A DNA stretch of 64,000 nucleotides from Bacteroidota bacterium (GTDB lineage: Bacteria > Bacteroidota > Bacteroidia > Chitinophagales > Chitinophagaceae). A program made the position numbers and the translations under genes. Position 1 is the first letter of the stretch, and the number at the start of each line of letters is the position of its first letter. A model generated the notes under the pieces. The model was not told where the DNA came from. It did no database searches and was given only the letters and a program-made list of their open reading frames with translations. Location of the stretch: positions 1-64,000 of the forward strand of contig VGFQ01000002.1 of assembly GCA_016868815.1 (NCBI GenBank). The letters run 5' to 3'. Positions 19,667 to 27,211 of the stretch are shown here, piece by piece.

Positions 19667-20964
19667 TGCATAAGGAGCCGGCCATCCTCGTCTTCGATAT
19701 CGGCAAGACCAACCGCAAATGCTTGGTCTTCGACAGGGCCTACAACGTCCTCTTGGCGGAGACGTTCGACATCAACGATGCCAAAGATGAACAGGGGAAG
19801 CCGGTTCTCGACCTAGGTGCACTCACGACCGCCATGCGTGGGCTGCTCCACAAGTATCTGGACGAACCCGCCCTCGACCTCAAGGCTTTCAACATCACCA
19901 CCTATGGTGCGACCATCGTCAACACTGATGCGGATGACCGGCCGGTGCACCTCCCATGGGATTATCTGCGGGCGTACGATGATTCGGTCTTATCGAGATT
20001 CGATATGCACTACGGAGACAACGGTCAAGTATATGCGAAAACAGCCTCTCCACGATTGGGGAACCTGAACACAGGGATGCAGCTCTACCTGCTGAAGCAT
20101 CAACAGCCCGCTGTCTTCGACTCTATCCACCACAGTACCTGGCTTCCTCAGTGGCTGAGCGGGCACTTTACCGGGCAGCTATTCACGGAGAATACCAGCA
20201 TCGGTTGCCATACGCTCTGTTGGGATTTTGCCCGAGGCGTATATCCCTATTGGACGCATGCCGAGGGCATCTCCCGGCTATTCCCATCGATGCATGCGGC
20301 AGACCGTCCGCTGAAAGTCACGATTGCCGGCCGCGAACTCATGGCGGGGATTGGACTGCACGATAGCTCCTCTGCGTTGATCCCCTACCTGATGTCCATC
20401 CCCGAGCCATTCATGCTGCTATCCACCGGCTCCTGGAGCATCTGCCTCAACCCATTCAACAATACCCCGCTGACAGACGATGAACTGAAACAGGACTGCC
20501 TTTGCTATCTCACTTATCAGGGCCGCCCCGTTAAAGCTTCTCGATTGAATGCAGGCTTCCGCCATGAGGAGGCCGTCGCCGCAATTGGTCTCCAACATGG
20601 TAAGGACCTCGAATTCTTCTTTCGGCTAGCATGGGACTCTTCGCTGGCTGTTCGAATGCGGGATAACGCAGCTTCAGTGGACATCGAGCCTGCCGTCATC
20701 GACTACTATGCCTGTATCGATGCCATTGTCAACGACCAGATAGAGAAGATTGCCCTCGTCTCCTCCGCCCATATCCGGACACTATTTGTCGACGGTGGCT
20801 TCAGCAAGAATGCGGTGTTCATGGGCATGTTGCGGGAGCGGCTAACGGGGTGGGAGGTCCGTGCCGCAGAAGTGGGTCAGGCGACGGCAATGGGGGCGGC
20901 GGCTGTATTGCACAACCATTGGAATGGTCTGGGGAGACCTGCGGGTCTGGTGCAATTTTCTTGA
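19663..20964 (+). CDS. FGGY-family carbohydrate kinase, probable L-rhamnulokinase
   Basis: ATP-dependent sugar kinase of the actin/hexokinase fold. FDIGKTNRKCLVFD (residues 11-24) is the first phosphate-binding segment, LSTGSWS is in the middle, and DGGFSKNAVFM with GQATAMGAAAV closes the second domain. The length of 433 is slightly short for rhamnulokinases. Because it overlaps the isomerase gene by four bases and follows rhaT, phosphorylation of L-rhamnulose is most likely. L-fuculose is the main alternative. No cognate aldolase (rhaD/fucA) is present in the window. Confidence 0.85.
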   Translation: MMHKEPAILVFDIGKTNRKCLVFDRAYNVLLAETFDINDAKDEQGKPVLDLGALTTAMRGLLHKYLDEPALDLKAFNITTYGATIVNTDADDRPVHLPWDYLRAYDDSVLSRFDMHYGDNGQVYAKTASPRLGNLNTGMQLYLLKHQQPAVFDSIHHSTWLPQWLSGHFTGQLFTENTSIGCHTLCWDFARGVYPYWTHAEGISRLFPSMHAADRPLKVTIAGRELMAGIGLHDSSSALIPYLMSIPEPFMLLSTGSWSICLNPFNNTPLTDDELKQDCLCYLTYQGRPVKASRLNAGFRHEEAVAAIGLQHGKDLEFFFRLAWDSSLAVRMRDNAASVDIEPAVIDYYACIDAIVNDQIEKIALVSSAHIRTLFVDGGFSKNAVFMGMLRERLTGWEVRAAEVGQATAMGAAAVLHNHWNGLGRPAGLVQFS

Positions 20965-21003
20965 GGAGCCGTTGCTGATTGTAAAGATCCTGGTTAGGAT
21001 CAT

Positions 21004-22008
21004 TCACTTCCGCTTCACCATCACCACGCTCACTACGGCCCGCTCCGCACCTGTGGTACTCGGACGTATCAGCATCGATCCGCCCACCAGCATCGAGGTA
21101 GACCCTCCGCCGTCTAGGTTGACGGCATGACTGCAGCCCAGCGACTTCATCATCATTGCCGTCTCCTGCAGCGTTAGGCCTGCATAGCCGGGTACGTAGC
21201 CGTCACCCTGCACCGCCACGATGAGCACGATGCCAGAAGCTGTGTAGCCGATGGCGGACCGGGGCCGTGTGGAACCGTTATTGACTTCGATGAGCTCCTC
21301 AGTGTCTGTGATGCGGATGTCGTTGTTGTATACGAGCATGGGTGATCCGCCGATACCACTTGACACGTTCCAGGCTGCTCCTCCCGCCGGATAGTTGGCG
21401 TCTGGTGTCTGTAGGGGCTGCTTGTTGACATCGTTGGGTGCGGGCGACGGATAGCTATAGATGGGATCATTCCCTCCGCCGATGTGATAGATCCAAGCAG
21501 CCGTGGGTGAACCAGTGGTGGTAATGCCAAAGGCGGCCCTTGTCGGGAAGTAGTATCCGAAGGGGCGACTCAGCGATTTGATGTTGGGGGCCAGCGTGGC
21601 ATTATTGTAGCGCACCAGGCTGTAAGACTGGTTCGAGCCGAAGAAGCCTCCGTTGATGCAGGCATAGACGCTGCCTGGCTCCTGCTGCACGAACTCTGTC
21701 GGTGTCTTGGCGGTGGCGGACAGCACTGGCTTGAACTCCAGGGTGGTGTTGCTGCTTTCGTAGGCGAAGCAGTAGGCCCGTGTTTGTCGGTTGTTGAATG
21801 TGCTGTCGAAAGCGTAGAGCTGAACATTGGCGGGGAAGGTGGAAGTGGTCGTTGCATTCATCTTCCATCCCGGCGGTAGTGTGATCAGTGGCTTTACCAC
21901 CGGCGGAGGCATGGGCAACGGTGGAGGTGGCGTATCACCACCCCCCTTCTTGCAGGAGACCGTCGAGATCAGCAGCAGCAGGGATATTATATTGGATCTC
22001 TCTTTCAT
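21004..22008 (-). CDS. phosphodiester glycosidase (NAGPA-domain) lipoprotein
   Basis: Lipoprotein: the hydrophobic segment ends in STVSC (Cys near residue 19), followed by a Pro-rich linker (residues about 26-40). The C-terminal NAGPA domain carries the diagnostic VNLDGGGSTSMLV stretch. The family includes the lysosomal uncovering enzyme that removes GlcNAc from GlcNAc-phosphate-mannose, so a sugar phosphodiester is a likely substrate. The start at 22008 forms an ATGA overlap with the GHL10 stop, placing it last in a four-gene operon with the symporter, the DUF4434 protein and the GHL10 protein. Confidence 0.85.
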   Translation of the reverse strand: MKERSNIISLLLLISTVSCKKGGGDTPPPPLPMPPPVVKPLITLPPGWKMNATTTSTFPANVQLYAFDSTFNNRQTRAYCFAYESSNTTLEFKPVLSATAKTPTEFVQQEPGSVYACINGGFFGSNQSYSLVRYNNATLAPNIKSLSRPFGYYFPTRAAFGITTTGSPTAAWIYHIGGGNDPIYSYPSPAPNDVNKQPLQTPDANYPAGGAAWNVSSGIGGSPMLVYNNDIRITDTEELIEVNNGSTRPRSAIGYTASGIVLIVAVQGDGYVPGYAGLTLQETAMMMKSLGCSHAVNLDGGGSTSMLVGGSMLIRPSTTGAERAVVSVVMVKRK

Positions 22009-23090
22009 GGGTTGTCTGGATAGATAGGTTTGTCCATGGAGGGCAGCGTCTCGTAATAGAAAAGGCATTCGCCCTGAAAGCCGTAGGCGCGGTTCAGCCG
22101 GATCATCTCCCGCAGCATGTCCTCCTTTACGCGATAGCCGTTACCCAGTGAGGTGAGCATGCCGGGGAACACTTGGCGGCGCTTCCGTCTCGGGACTTGC
22201 GACTGCAGTTCCTTCAGGATCTTCTCATACGCCTTGATGTCGTAGCGGTAGAGCTGCGGCAGCATCGCATCGGCATATCCACCCTTCAGCCATCGGGGCC
22301 AGTCCTGCAGATAGTTCTCGAGCGACCAGGGGTAGATGCTGGGCGACCACGTGACTTTGCACCCGCGGCGGACTTTCTTTACCGATTTGTAGAGCGACTC
22401 TCCGTAGACGCTGAGCCGGTCGGCCTTCCACTGTCGCCAAGAGCTGTCGGAGGCCGCTCTTGGAGGAGCTTCACCATCGTGCTCCGCCCTGTATACCTGT
22501 TGGGTCCATTCGTCGTACCCGCCTTCGGAAGGCATGGCTGGGAGGCGGTCATCACCCTGTACACCGTCCACCTCATATTTTCGTACTACTTCCAGCACCA
22601 GCTCCTTCATCATCGCCTGCACTTCCGGATGGAGCGAGTTCCACCAATAGAAGCCGTTCTTCTGAAGCAGGTGACCTTTCGCATTGCGGCCTTGCCAATG
22701 CGGGTAGCGTGTCGACCAGGGCGTGAGGGAATCACGGTAGCCATAGGCGAAGCCGTACTCGAACCAGGCGTGCACCTGGAGACCCGCCGCATGGCCCTGT
22801 TCGATGATCGATTTCAAGGGATCAAATCCGTTGTAAACAGGGTCTTGCCGGATGCCCACGTATCGTTCGGCCACCTCCGAGGGAAACATTGTCTTTCCCG
22901 CATTCCAGACGACCACAAAGACTGTGTTGACGCCATGCCGACGGCATTGCTCGACCACGCCTCGGATGTTCTCCTCCGATCGCAGGGCACTGCTGGCGAC
23001 ATTGGTCACCCAGGTGCCGCGGATGGGCTGTGCCTGCAATGTCAGCACTTGTGAAAGCAGCAGGAGGGTGAGTATGCGAAGATATCTCAT
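22005..23090 (-). CDS. GHL10 (family 10-like, YngK-type) putative glycoside hydrolase, secreted
   Basis: Signal peptide (about residues 1-20, ending LQA-Q) then a GHL10/DUF187 TIM barrel. Landmarks are RGTWVTNVASSAL, VNTVFVVVWNAGKTMFPS, VHAWFEYGF, the acidic VDGVQGDDRLP, and LQDWPRWL. The 361-residue length is normal. Close paralogue of the lipoprotein gene at 26006-27163 in the same locus. It overlaps both neighbours by four bases (ATGA), so the three downstream genes are translationally coupled. The real substrate of this family is poorly known. Confidence 0.88.
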   Translation of the reverse strand: MRYLRILTLLLLSQVLTLQAQPIRGTWVTNVASSALRSEENIRGVVEQCRRHGVNTVFVVVWNAGKTMFPSEVAERYVGIRQDPVYNGFDPLKSIIEQGHAAGLQVHAWFEYGFAYGYRDSLTPWSTRYPHWQGRNAKGHLLQKNGFYWWNSLHPEVQAMMKELVLEVVRKYEVDGVQGDDRLPAMPSEGGYDEWTQQVYRAEHDGEAPPRAASDSSWRQWKADRLSVYGESLYKSVKKVRRGCKVTWSPSIYPWSLENYLQDWPRWLKGGYADAMLPQLYRYDIKAYEKILKELQSQVPRRKRRQVFPGMLTSLGNGYRVKEDMLREMIRLNRAYGFQGECLFYYETLPSMDKPIYPDNP

Positions 23091-24025
23091 GGTATAAGGC
23101 TTGCTCGGTATTCCATGTAGCGGTCGTGCAGCCGCTGCGCGGCGGGATATACCGACTGCGGACTCAGGAAGTGTGAGAATTCGAAGGTGATGGCCTTGGC
23201 ATAACCCTGCCGCCGGGCAGCCTCCAGCTTAAGGCGTAGCTTCTCGAACTTGATGGGGAGGAACTTGATGGGCATGTCGCGGTCGAAGGTCTCAGCGTTA
23301 GTCCAGCACGCCAGTCCATGCCGGTCGGCCATGCGCTTGTTGGCAGAGAAGAAAGCGTCGAGCTCGTCGTATTCGATATGTCCGTCCTGGAAGGCCACGG
23401 CATCAATCGCTCCGCAGAGTCCGCCGAAGATCTCGTCCCATTCTCGTTCGTGCGCCTCTAGGCTCACGGCGTCCTCCTTGGTGAGTTCAGCAGAGGCGGC
23501 CATGACGGCCTTCTTGCCGTCGATCCAGGGAGAGATGAAGGTGGGGAGCCCGCCGCTGGCATCCTTGCACATCTTGCCTAGGGAGCGGAAGGCCTCTGTA
23601 GCGCCGATGGTGCGTCGGCTGATCTCCATGCTCAGGTACCATCCTTTGAAGGAGGGATGGTGGCCGTAGCGCGCCCAGGCCTCGTCGATGACGAAGCGAT
23701 TGGAATCTATTTCATTGGTGAGATCTCCCGTATCCCAGTACCGTCCGCTGTCATAGAGGCCGAAGTAGAACGACATCCCGTGCCGGTCAGCCAGAGTGAG
23801 GAAGAGTTCCACCAGGTCAGTCGGTGGCGTGTAGCACCCGTATTCTTTGGACAGGTAGGCGGAGGGATAGGTCACGAACTTCCGGTGCCCACAGCGGATG
23901 AGGATGACGGTGTCGATGCCGGTATCGGCCATGTACTGGAAGTCTCGCGCCCACTCCTTCGGCCCCCAGTTCTGGTGGGGAATGTCGTGACTGATCTCAT
24001 CTATAAACGTGCCTGTGATTTGCAT
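23087..24025 (-). CDS. DUF4434-type TIM-barrel protein
   Basis: About 312 residues without a signal peptide. The opening MQITGTFIDEISHDIPHQNWG followed by DTVILIRCG, FYFGLYDSGRYW, KGWYLSMEIS and AVAFQDGHI fits the DUF4434 group of glycosidase-like barrels in Bacteroidota glycan loci. Conserved acidic residues sit at the ends of predicted strands (LSMEIS, FQDGH, NAETFD). It is probably cytoplasmic, downstream of the symporter, and could act on the imported glycan fragment. The activity is not established. It overlaps the GHL10 gene by four bases. Confidence 0.75.
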   Translation of the reverse strand: MQITGTFIDEISHDIPHQNWGPKEWARDFQYMADTGIDTVILIRCGHRKFVTYPSAYLSKEYGCYTPPTDLVELFLTLADRHGMSFYFGLYDSGRYWDTGDLTNEIDSNRFVIDEAWARYGHHPSFKGWYLSMEISRRTIGATEAFRSLGKMCKDASGGLPTFISPWIDGKKAVMAASAELTKEDAVSLEAHEREWDEIFGGLCGAIDAVAFQDGHIEYDELDAFFSANKRMADRHGLACWTNAETFDRDMPIKFLPIKFEKLRLKLEAARRQGYAKAITFEFSHFLSPQSVYPAAQRLHDRYMEYRASLIP

Positions 24026-24061
24026 GGATGCATCTGCCGCAATAGGGCCTTTAATGGATAT

Positions 24062-25918
24062 TTATTTTTCATCGAGTTGGTCCCACCAATATTTTTTCAG
24101 CAGCCAGGTGGTGACAAAGAGCACCATCGTCCAGATGGCGAGGTGGGTGTGATCCTTCACCATCAAATACATAGGGATGACGACCTGCGCCATCTGCCAG
24201 ACCATGCCCACGAGAATGTTGATGACATCACGGTGGAAATCGCGGTTGGGCTGGAAGCCGGGGTCGTCTTTCATGACGGCCTCGCGCACCGGTCCCCACC
24301 AACCCCAAGGACGTGTCTCCTTGTAGAACGCCTTTACGGCTTCGAAGTTTTCCAACGGCGCGAAGAAGGTGCCCAGCAGGCATCCGATGCCCGAGAATAG
24401 CAGGATGGCCGGGAAGAACCAGATGTCGGCCACCGGATCGGTGACGCTGAGTGCATCGAGGATCAGCTGCTTGAAGAAGAGCAGGGCGGTGGAGGCCAGC
24501 AATCCCGCCAGCATGCCACCGAAGTATCCGTAACCATTAAAGCGCCACCATATCCATTTGAGCATGTTCGCGCAGGCGTAGCCGCCATAGAGTGCTGAGG
24601 TGATCCACAACGTGAGGGTGTTAAGGGAGGAGGCGTTGAAGCCGAACACCACGCCGATCACAACGAGTAGCAGCGAAGAGAGGATGCTCAACCGGATCAG
24701 CTTCGTCTCGGGCGCGTCTGGCCGGATGTATTTGCGATAGATGTCGTTCACGATATAGGCGGGCGCGGCGTTCACGAAGGCCGCGAAAGTGCCCATGAAG
24801 GCGGCCAATAATCCCGCGAGCAGCAACCCTTTCCAGCCGACCGGCACGAACTTGTTGATGGCCAGGGGCAGGACCTTTTCGAAGTCGATGTCCTTGCCCA
24901 TGGCGGCGATTTCGGGCTGCAGATAGACTAGTCCCAGCACGGCGAATCCGGCGACCATGATGTATCGGGGGATGTACATCACGGCGATGGTGGCGGCGCT
25001 CATCTTGGCGGCGTCCGAAGGGGTGCGAGTGCTGAGGATGCGCTGCATGTCATAACTAGGTACGGGACCCGCCAGCGAGGCGAAGACGCCTTTGAAGAGC
25101 ATCATCATAAAAAGTGCGCCGAAGAGCCCAAAGCCGTCGTTTGCGATCTTCTCATCGACACCTGGGTAGGGGGTCTGCGACCAGTCCAGCCCAAGGTCCC
25201 AGCCAAATCCCAGGTCGCCCCATCTCGCAGGAGTTGCGGCCTGCACTTGCTCGGCCGTCACACCATTCCAGGCAATCCAGCCGATCACAAGGCAGCTAAG
25301 TGTCATGATGACAAACTGCAGTACTTCCGTCGCCACCACGCTGTACATCCCGCCTTTCAGCGTGTAGAGTGTGGTGATGCCGATGACGATCAGGGCGTAG
25401 GACTGCTCGCTCTTCACTGTCAACGAGCCAAGTGTCAGGGAGAGGTTCCAGGGCAGGATGGACGTGCAGAACTTGCCGATGCCTTCGAAAAAATAGGCCA
25501 TGAATCCCAGCACGCTCACCACCGCGAAGATGACGATGATGATATGGGAGAGCCTCGCGCCCCTGCCCTCGCCGAAGCGGAAGCTGATCCACTGGGCGCC
25601 CGTCATGGTGCCGCTTCTGCGCATCCAGGCTGCGAGGAATACGAAGACGAAGACCTGGTTCCAAACGGGCCAGAGCCAGGGGATCCACGCACTCTTGAGG
25701 CCGTACACGAAGAGGATCATCACTGTCCACATCGTGCCGCTAATATCCCACATACCGGAAGCATTCGACAGCCCTAGCATGTACCACTTCAGTGTGTTAC
25801 CGCCGAGGAAGTACGACCGCATGTCGCGCGTCGCGCGGCGCGACAGCCAGAAGCCCAGTCCTAGCGTGCCCGCCAGGTAGAGTAGGATGATCGTCAGGTC
25901 GAGCCCGTGCAGCTGCAT
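24062..25918 (-). CDS. sodium:solute symporter (SSS family)
   Basis: Inner-membrane transporter with about 13-15 hydrophobic helices over 618 residues. Typical N-terminus: LDLTIILLYLAGTLGLGFWLSRRATRDMRSYFLGG. Further family features are LSNASGMWDISGTMW, TLYTLKGGMYSVVATEVLQF and LAAFMGTFAAFVNAAPAYIVNDIY. Likely imports the sugar or amino sugar released by the neighbouring glycosidases with Na+. It is the first gene of the minus operon, starting 33 bases downstream of a -7-like TAGTTTTG element. Confidence 0.9.
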   Translation of the reverse strand: MQLHGLDLTIILLYLAGTLGLGFWLSRRATRDMRSYFLGGNTLKWYMLGLSNASGMWDISGTMWTVMILFVYGLKSAWIPWLWPVWNQVFVFVFLAAWMRRSGTMTGAQWISFRFGEGRGARLSHIIIVIFAVVSVLGFMAYFFEGIGKFCTSILPWNLSLTLGSLTVKSEQSYALIVIGITTLYTLKGGMYSVVATEVLQFVIMTLSCLVIGWIAWNGVTAEQVQAATPARWGDLGFGWDLGLDWSQTPYPGVDEKIANDGFGLFGALFMMMLFKGVFASLAGPVPSYDMQRILSTRTPSDAAKMSAATIAVMYIPRYIMVAGFAVLGLVYLQPEIAAMGKDIDFEKVLPLAINKFVPVGWKGLLLAGLLAAFMGTFAAFVNAAPAYIVNDIYRKYIRPDAPETKLIRLSILSSLLLVVIGVVFGFNASSLNTLTLWITSALYGGYACANMLKWIWWRFNGYGYFGGMLAGLLASTALLFFKQLILDALSVTDPVADIWFFPAILLFSGIGCLLGTFFAPLENFEAVKAFYKETRPWGWWGPVREAVMKDDPGFQPNRDFHRDVINILVGMVWQMAQVVIPMYLMVKDHTHLAIWTMVLFVTTWLLKKYWWDQLDEK

Positions 25919-25923
25919 CGCTG

Positions 25924-25954
25924 TTGAATAAATAAATTATTTATCTCTATTCAA
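25924..25954. promoter_or_regulatory. inverted repeat, possible operator
   Basis: TTGAATA (25924-25930) and TATTCAA (25948-25954) form an inverted repeat with 17 AT-rich bases between. It begins 5 bases upstream of the symporter ATG and overlaps the minus-strand -7 element, a good position for a repressor or activator site. No regulator gene sits next to it. Confidence 0.35.
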
Positions 25955-25959
25955 AACTA
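25952..25959 (-). promoter_or_regulatory. putative -7 element of the symporter operon
   Basis: Reads TAGTTTTG on the minus strand, a match to TAnnTTTG, 33 bases from the symporter ATG. No TTG box was found at the right distance. Confidence 0.4.
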
Positions 25960-25971
25960 ATCTTCTTCAAA

Positions 25972-25979
25972 TACATTTG
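25972..25979 (+). promoter_or_regulatory. putative -7 element of the GHL10/GH92 operon
   Basis: TACATTTG matches TAnnTTTG and lies 26 bases before the ATG at 26006. It is divergent from the minus-strand element at 25952-25959, giving back-to-back promoters in an 87-base spacer. No clear -33 box. Confidence 0.4.
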
Positions 25980-26005
25980 ATGTAAGTCTCGGAAAAATTG
26001 TGAAG

Positions 26006-27163
26006 ATGACCCTGTGCCCGCGACGTATAGCAGCATGTCTGTTGATGACGGCCATTTCCCTGGGCTGCAAGAAGGTAGGTACGCCCTCGCCTCCACCACC
26101 ACCCGTCACGCCGCCCACGCCGGTATGGGATGTAAATGCGTACCGCGGTGTCTGGCTTACCAACGTGGCGAGTGCCGCGCTCGACAGTCGAGACAACATC
26201 AAGTTGGCGATCGATAACTGCAAGAAGGGCGGCATCAACCACGTCTTCGTGGTGGTGTACAACGCCGCCCGCACGCTGTATCCCTCCGCGGTGATGCAGA
26301 ATCTGATCGGCATCCCCATCATGGAGCGATTCGCCGGTCGAGATCCGCTGAAGGAAGTAATAGAGGAGGGACATGCGGCGGGACTCAAGGTGCATGCTTG
26401 GTTCGAGTATGGATTCTCTTCTTCCTACTCACAGAACGGAGGCCCGATCCTGGTCGCTAAGCCGCAATGGGCCGCGCGTGACTTCAATGGCGCACTCACC
26501 GTCAAGAATGGATTCGACTGGCTCAACGCATTTCATCCCGAAGTACAGCAGTATATGATCAACCTCTTCAAGGAGGTGGTCACGAAATATGATATCGACG
26601 GCGTACAGGGTGACGACCGCCTCCCGGCCGTACCCTCCTCCTCTGGATACGATGCATACACGACAACGCTCTACCGCGCCGAGCGGGGTACTGACCCGCC
26701 GCCGAGTAGCAGCGAACCCAACTGGGTGGCCTGGCGGGCCGGTAAACTCAATGCCTTTCTGAAGCGGCTGCGCAATGAGGTCAAGGCCATCAAGCCCAAC
26801 GTTCTGGTGACGATGTCGCCCTCACCCTATCCCTTCTCGCTGAACGAATACCTGCAAGACTGGCCCGTCTGGGTCGACAGCGCCTGGGTGGATGCCGTCT
26901 TCCCGCAATGCTACCGTTACGACCTGCCCGCCTACAGCGCGGTGCTGTCGCAACAGGCCGCCGTACTTCGAGGCAGCAAGGCCTCTATCTGCTACCCGGG
27001 CGTGCTGGTGAAGTCAGGCACCTACGTCGCCACCGACGGATTCCTCACGCAGATGATACAGGTCAACCGCTCCAATGGATTCAAGGGCGAGGCCTTTTTT
27101 TTCTATGAGGGACTCAAAGACCGCATCTCCTTCTTCCAGGGACAGTACCCGTATATCAAGTGA
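26006..27163 (+). CDS. GHL10 (family 10-like) putative glycoside hydrolase lipoprotein
   Basis: Lipoprotein (lipobox ISLGC, Cys near residue 21) with a Pro-rich linker and a GHL10 barrel. Landmarks are RGVWLTNVASAAL, INHVFVVVYNAARTLYPS, VHAWFEYGF, VDGVQGDDRLP (shared with the 22005-23090 paralogue, written IDGVQGDDRLP here) and LQDWPVWV. The ATG at 26006 is two codons into a GTG-started frame and directly precedes the signal peptide. It heads a plus-strand pair with the GH92 gene, 48 bases apart. Being surface-tethered, it may act before the secreted paralogue. The substrate is unknown. Confidence 0.87.
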   Translation: MTLCPRRIAACLLMTAISLGCKKVGTPSPPPPPVTPPTPVWDVNAYRGVWLTNVASAALDSRDNIKLAIDNCKKGGINHVFVVVYNAARTLYPSAVMQNLIGIPIMERFAGRDPLKEVIEEGHAAGLKVHAWFEYGFSSSYSQNGGPILVAKPQWAARDFNGALTVKNGFDWLNAFHPEVQQYMINLFKEVVTKYDIDGVQGDDRLPAVPSSSGYDAYTTTLYRAERGTDPPPSSSEPNWVAWRAGKLNAFLKRLRNEVKAIKPNVLVTMSPSPYPFSLNEYLQDWPVWVDSAWVDAVFPQCYRYDLPAYSAVLSQQAAVLRGSKASICYPGVLVKSGTYVATDGFLTQMIQVNRSNGFKGEAFFFYEGLKDRISFFQGQYPYIK

Positions 27164-27211
27164 TCAGCGCGGTGAAGGACACCCCACACGGCGCACAAAC
27201 GAAAGCGAGCC

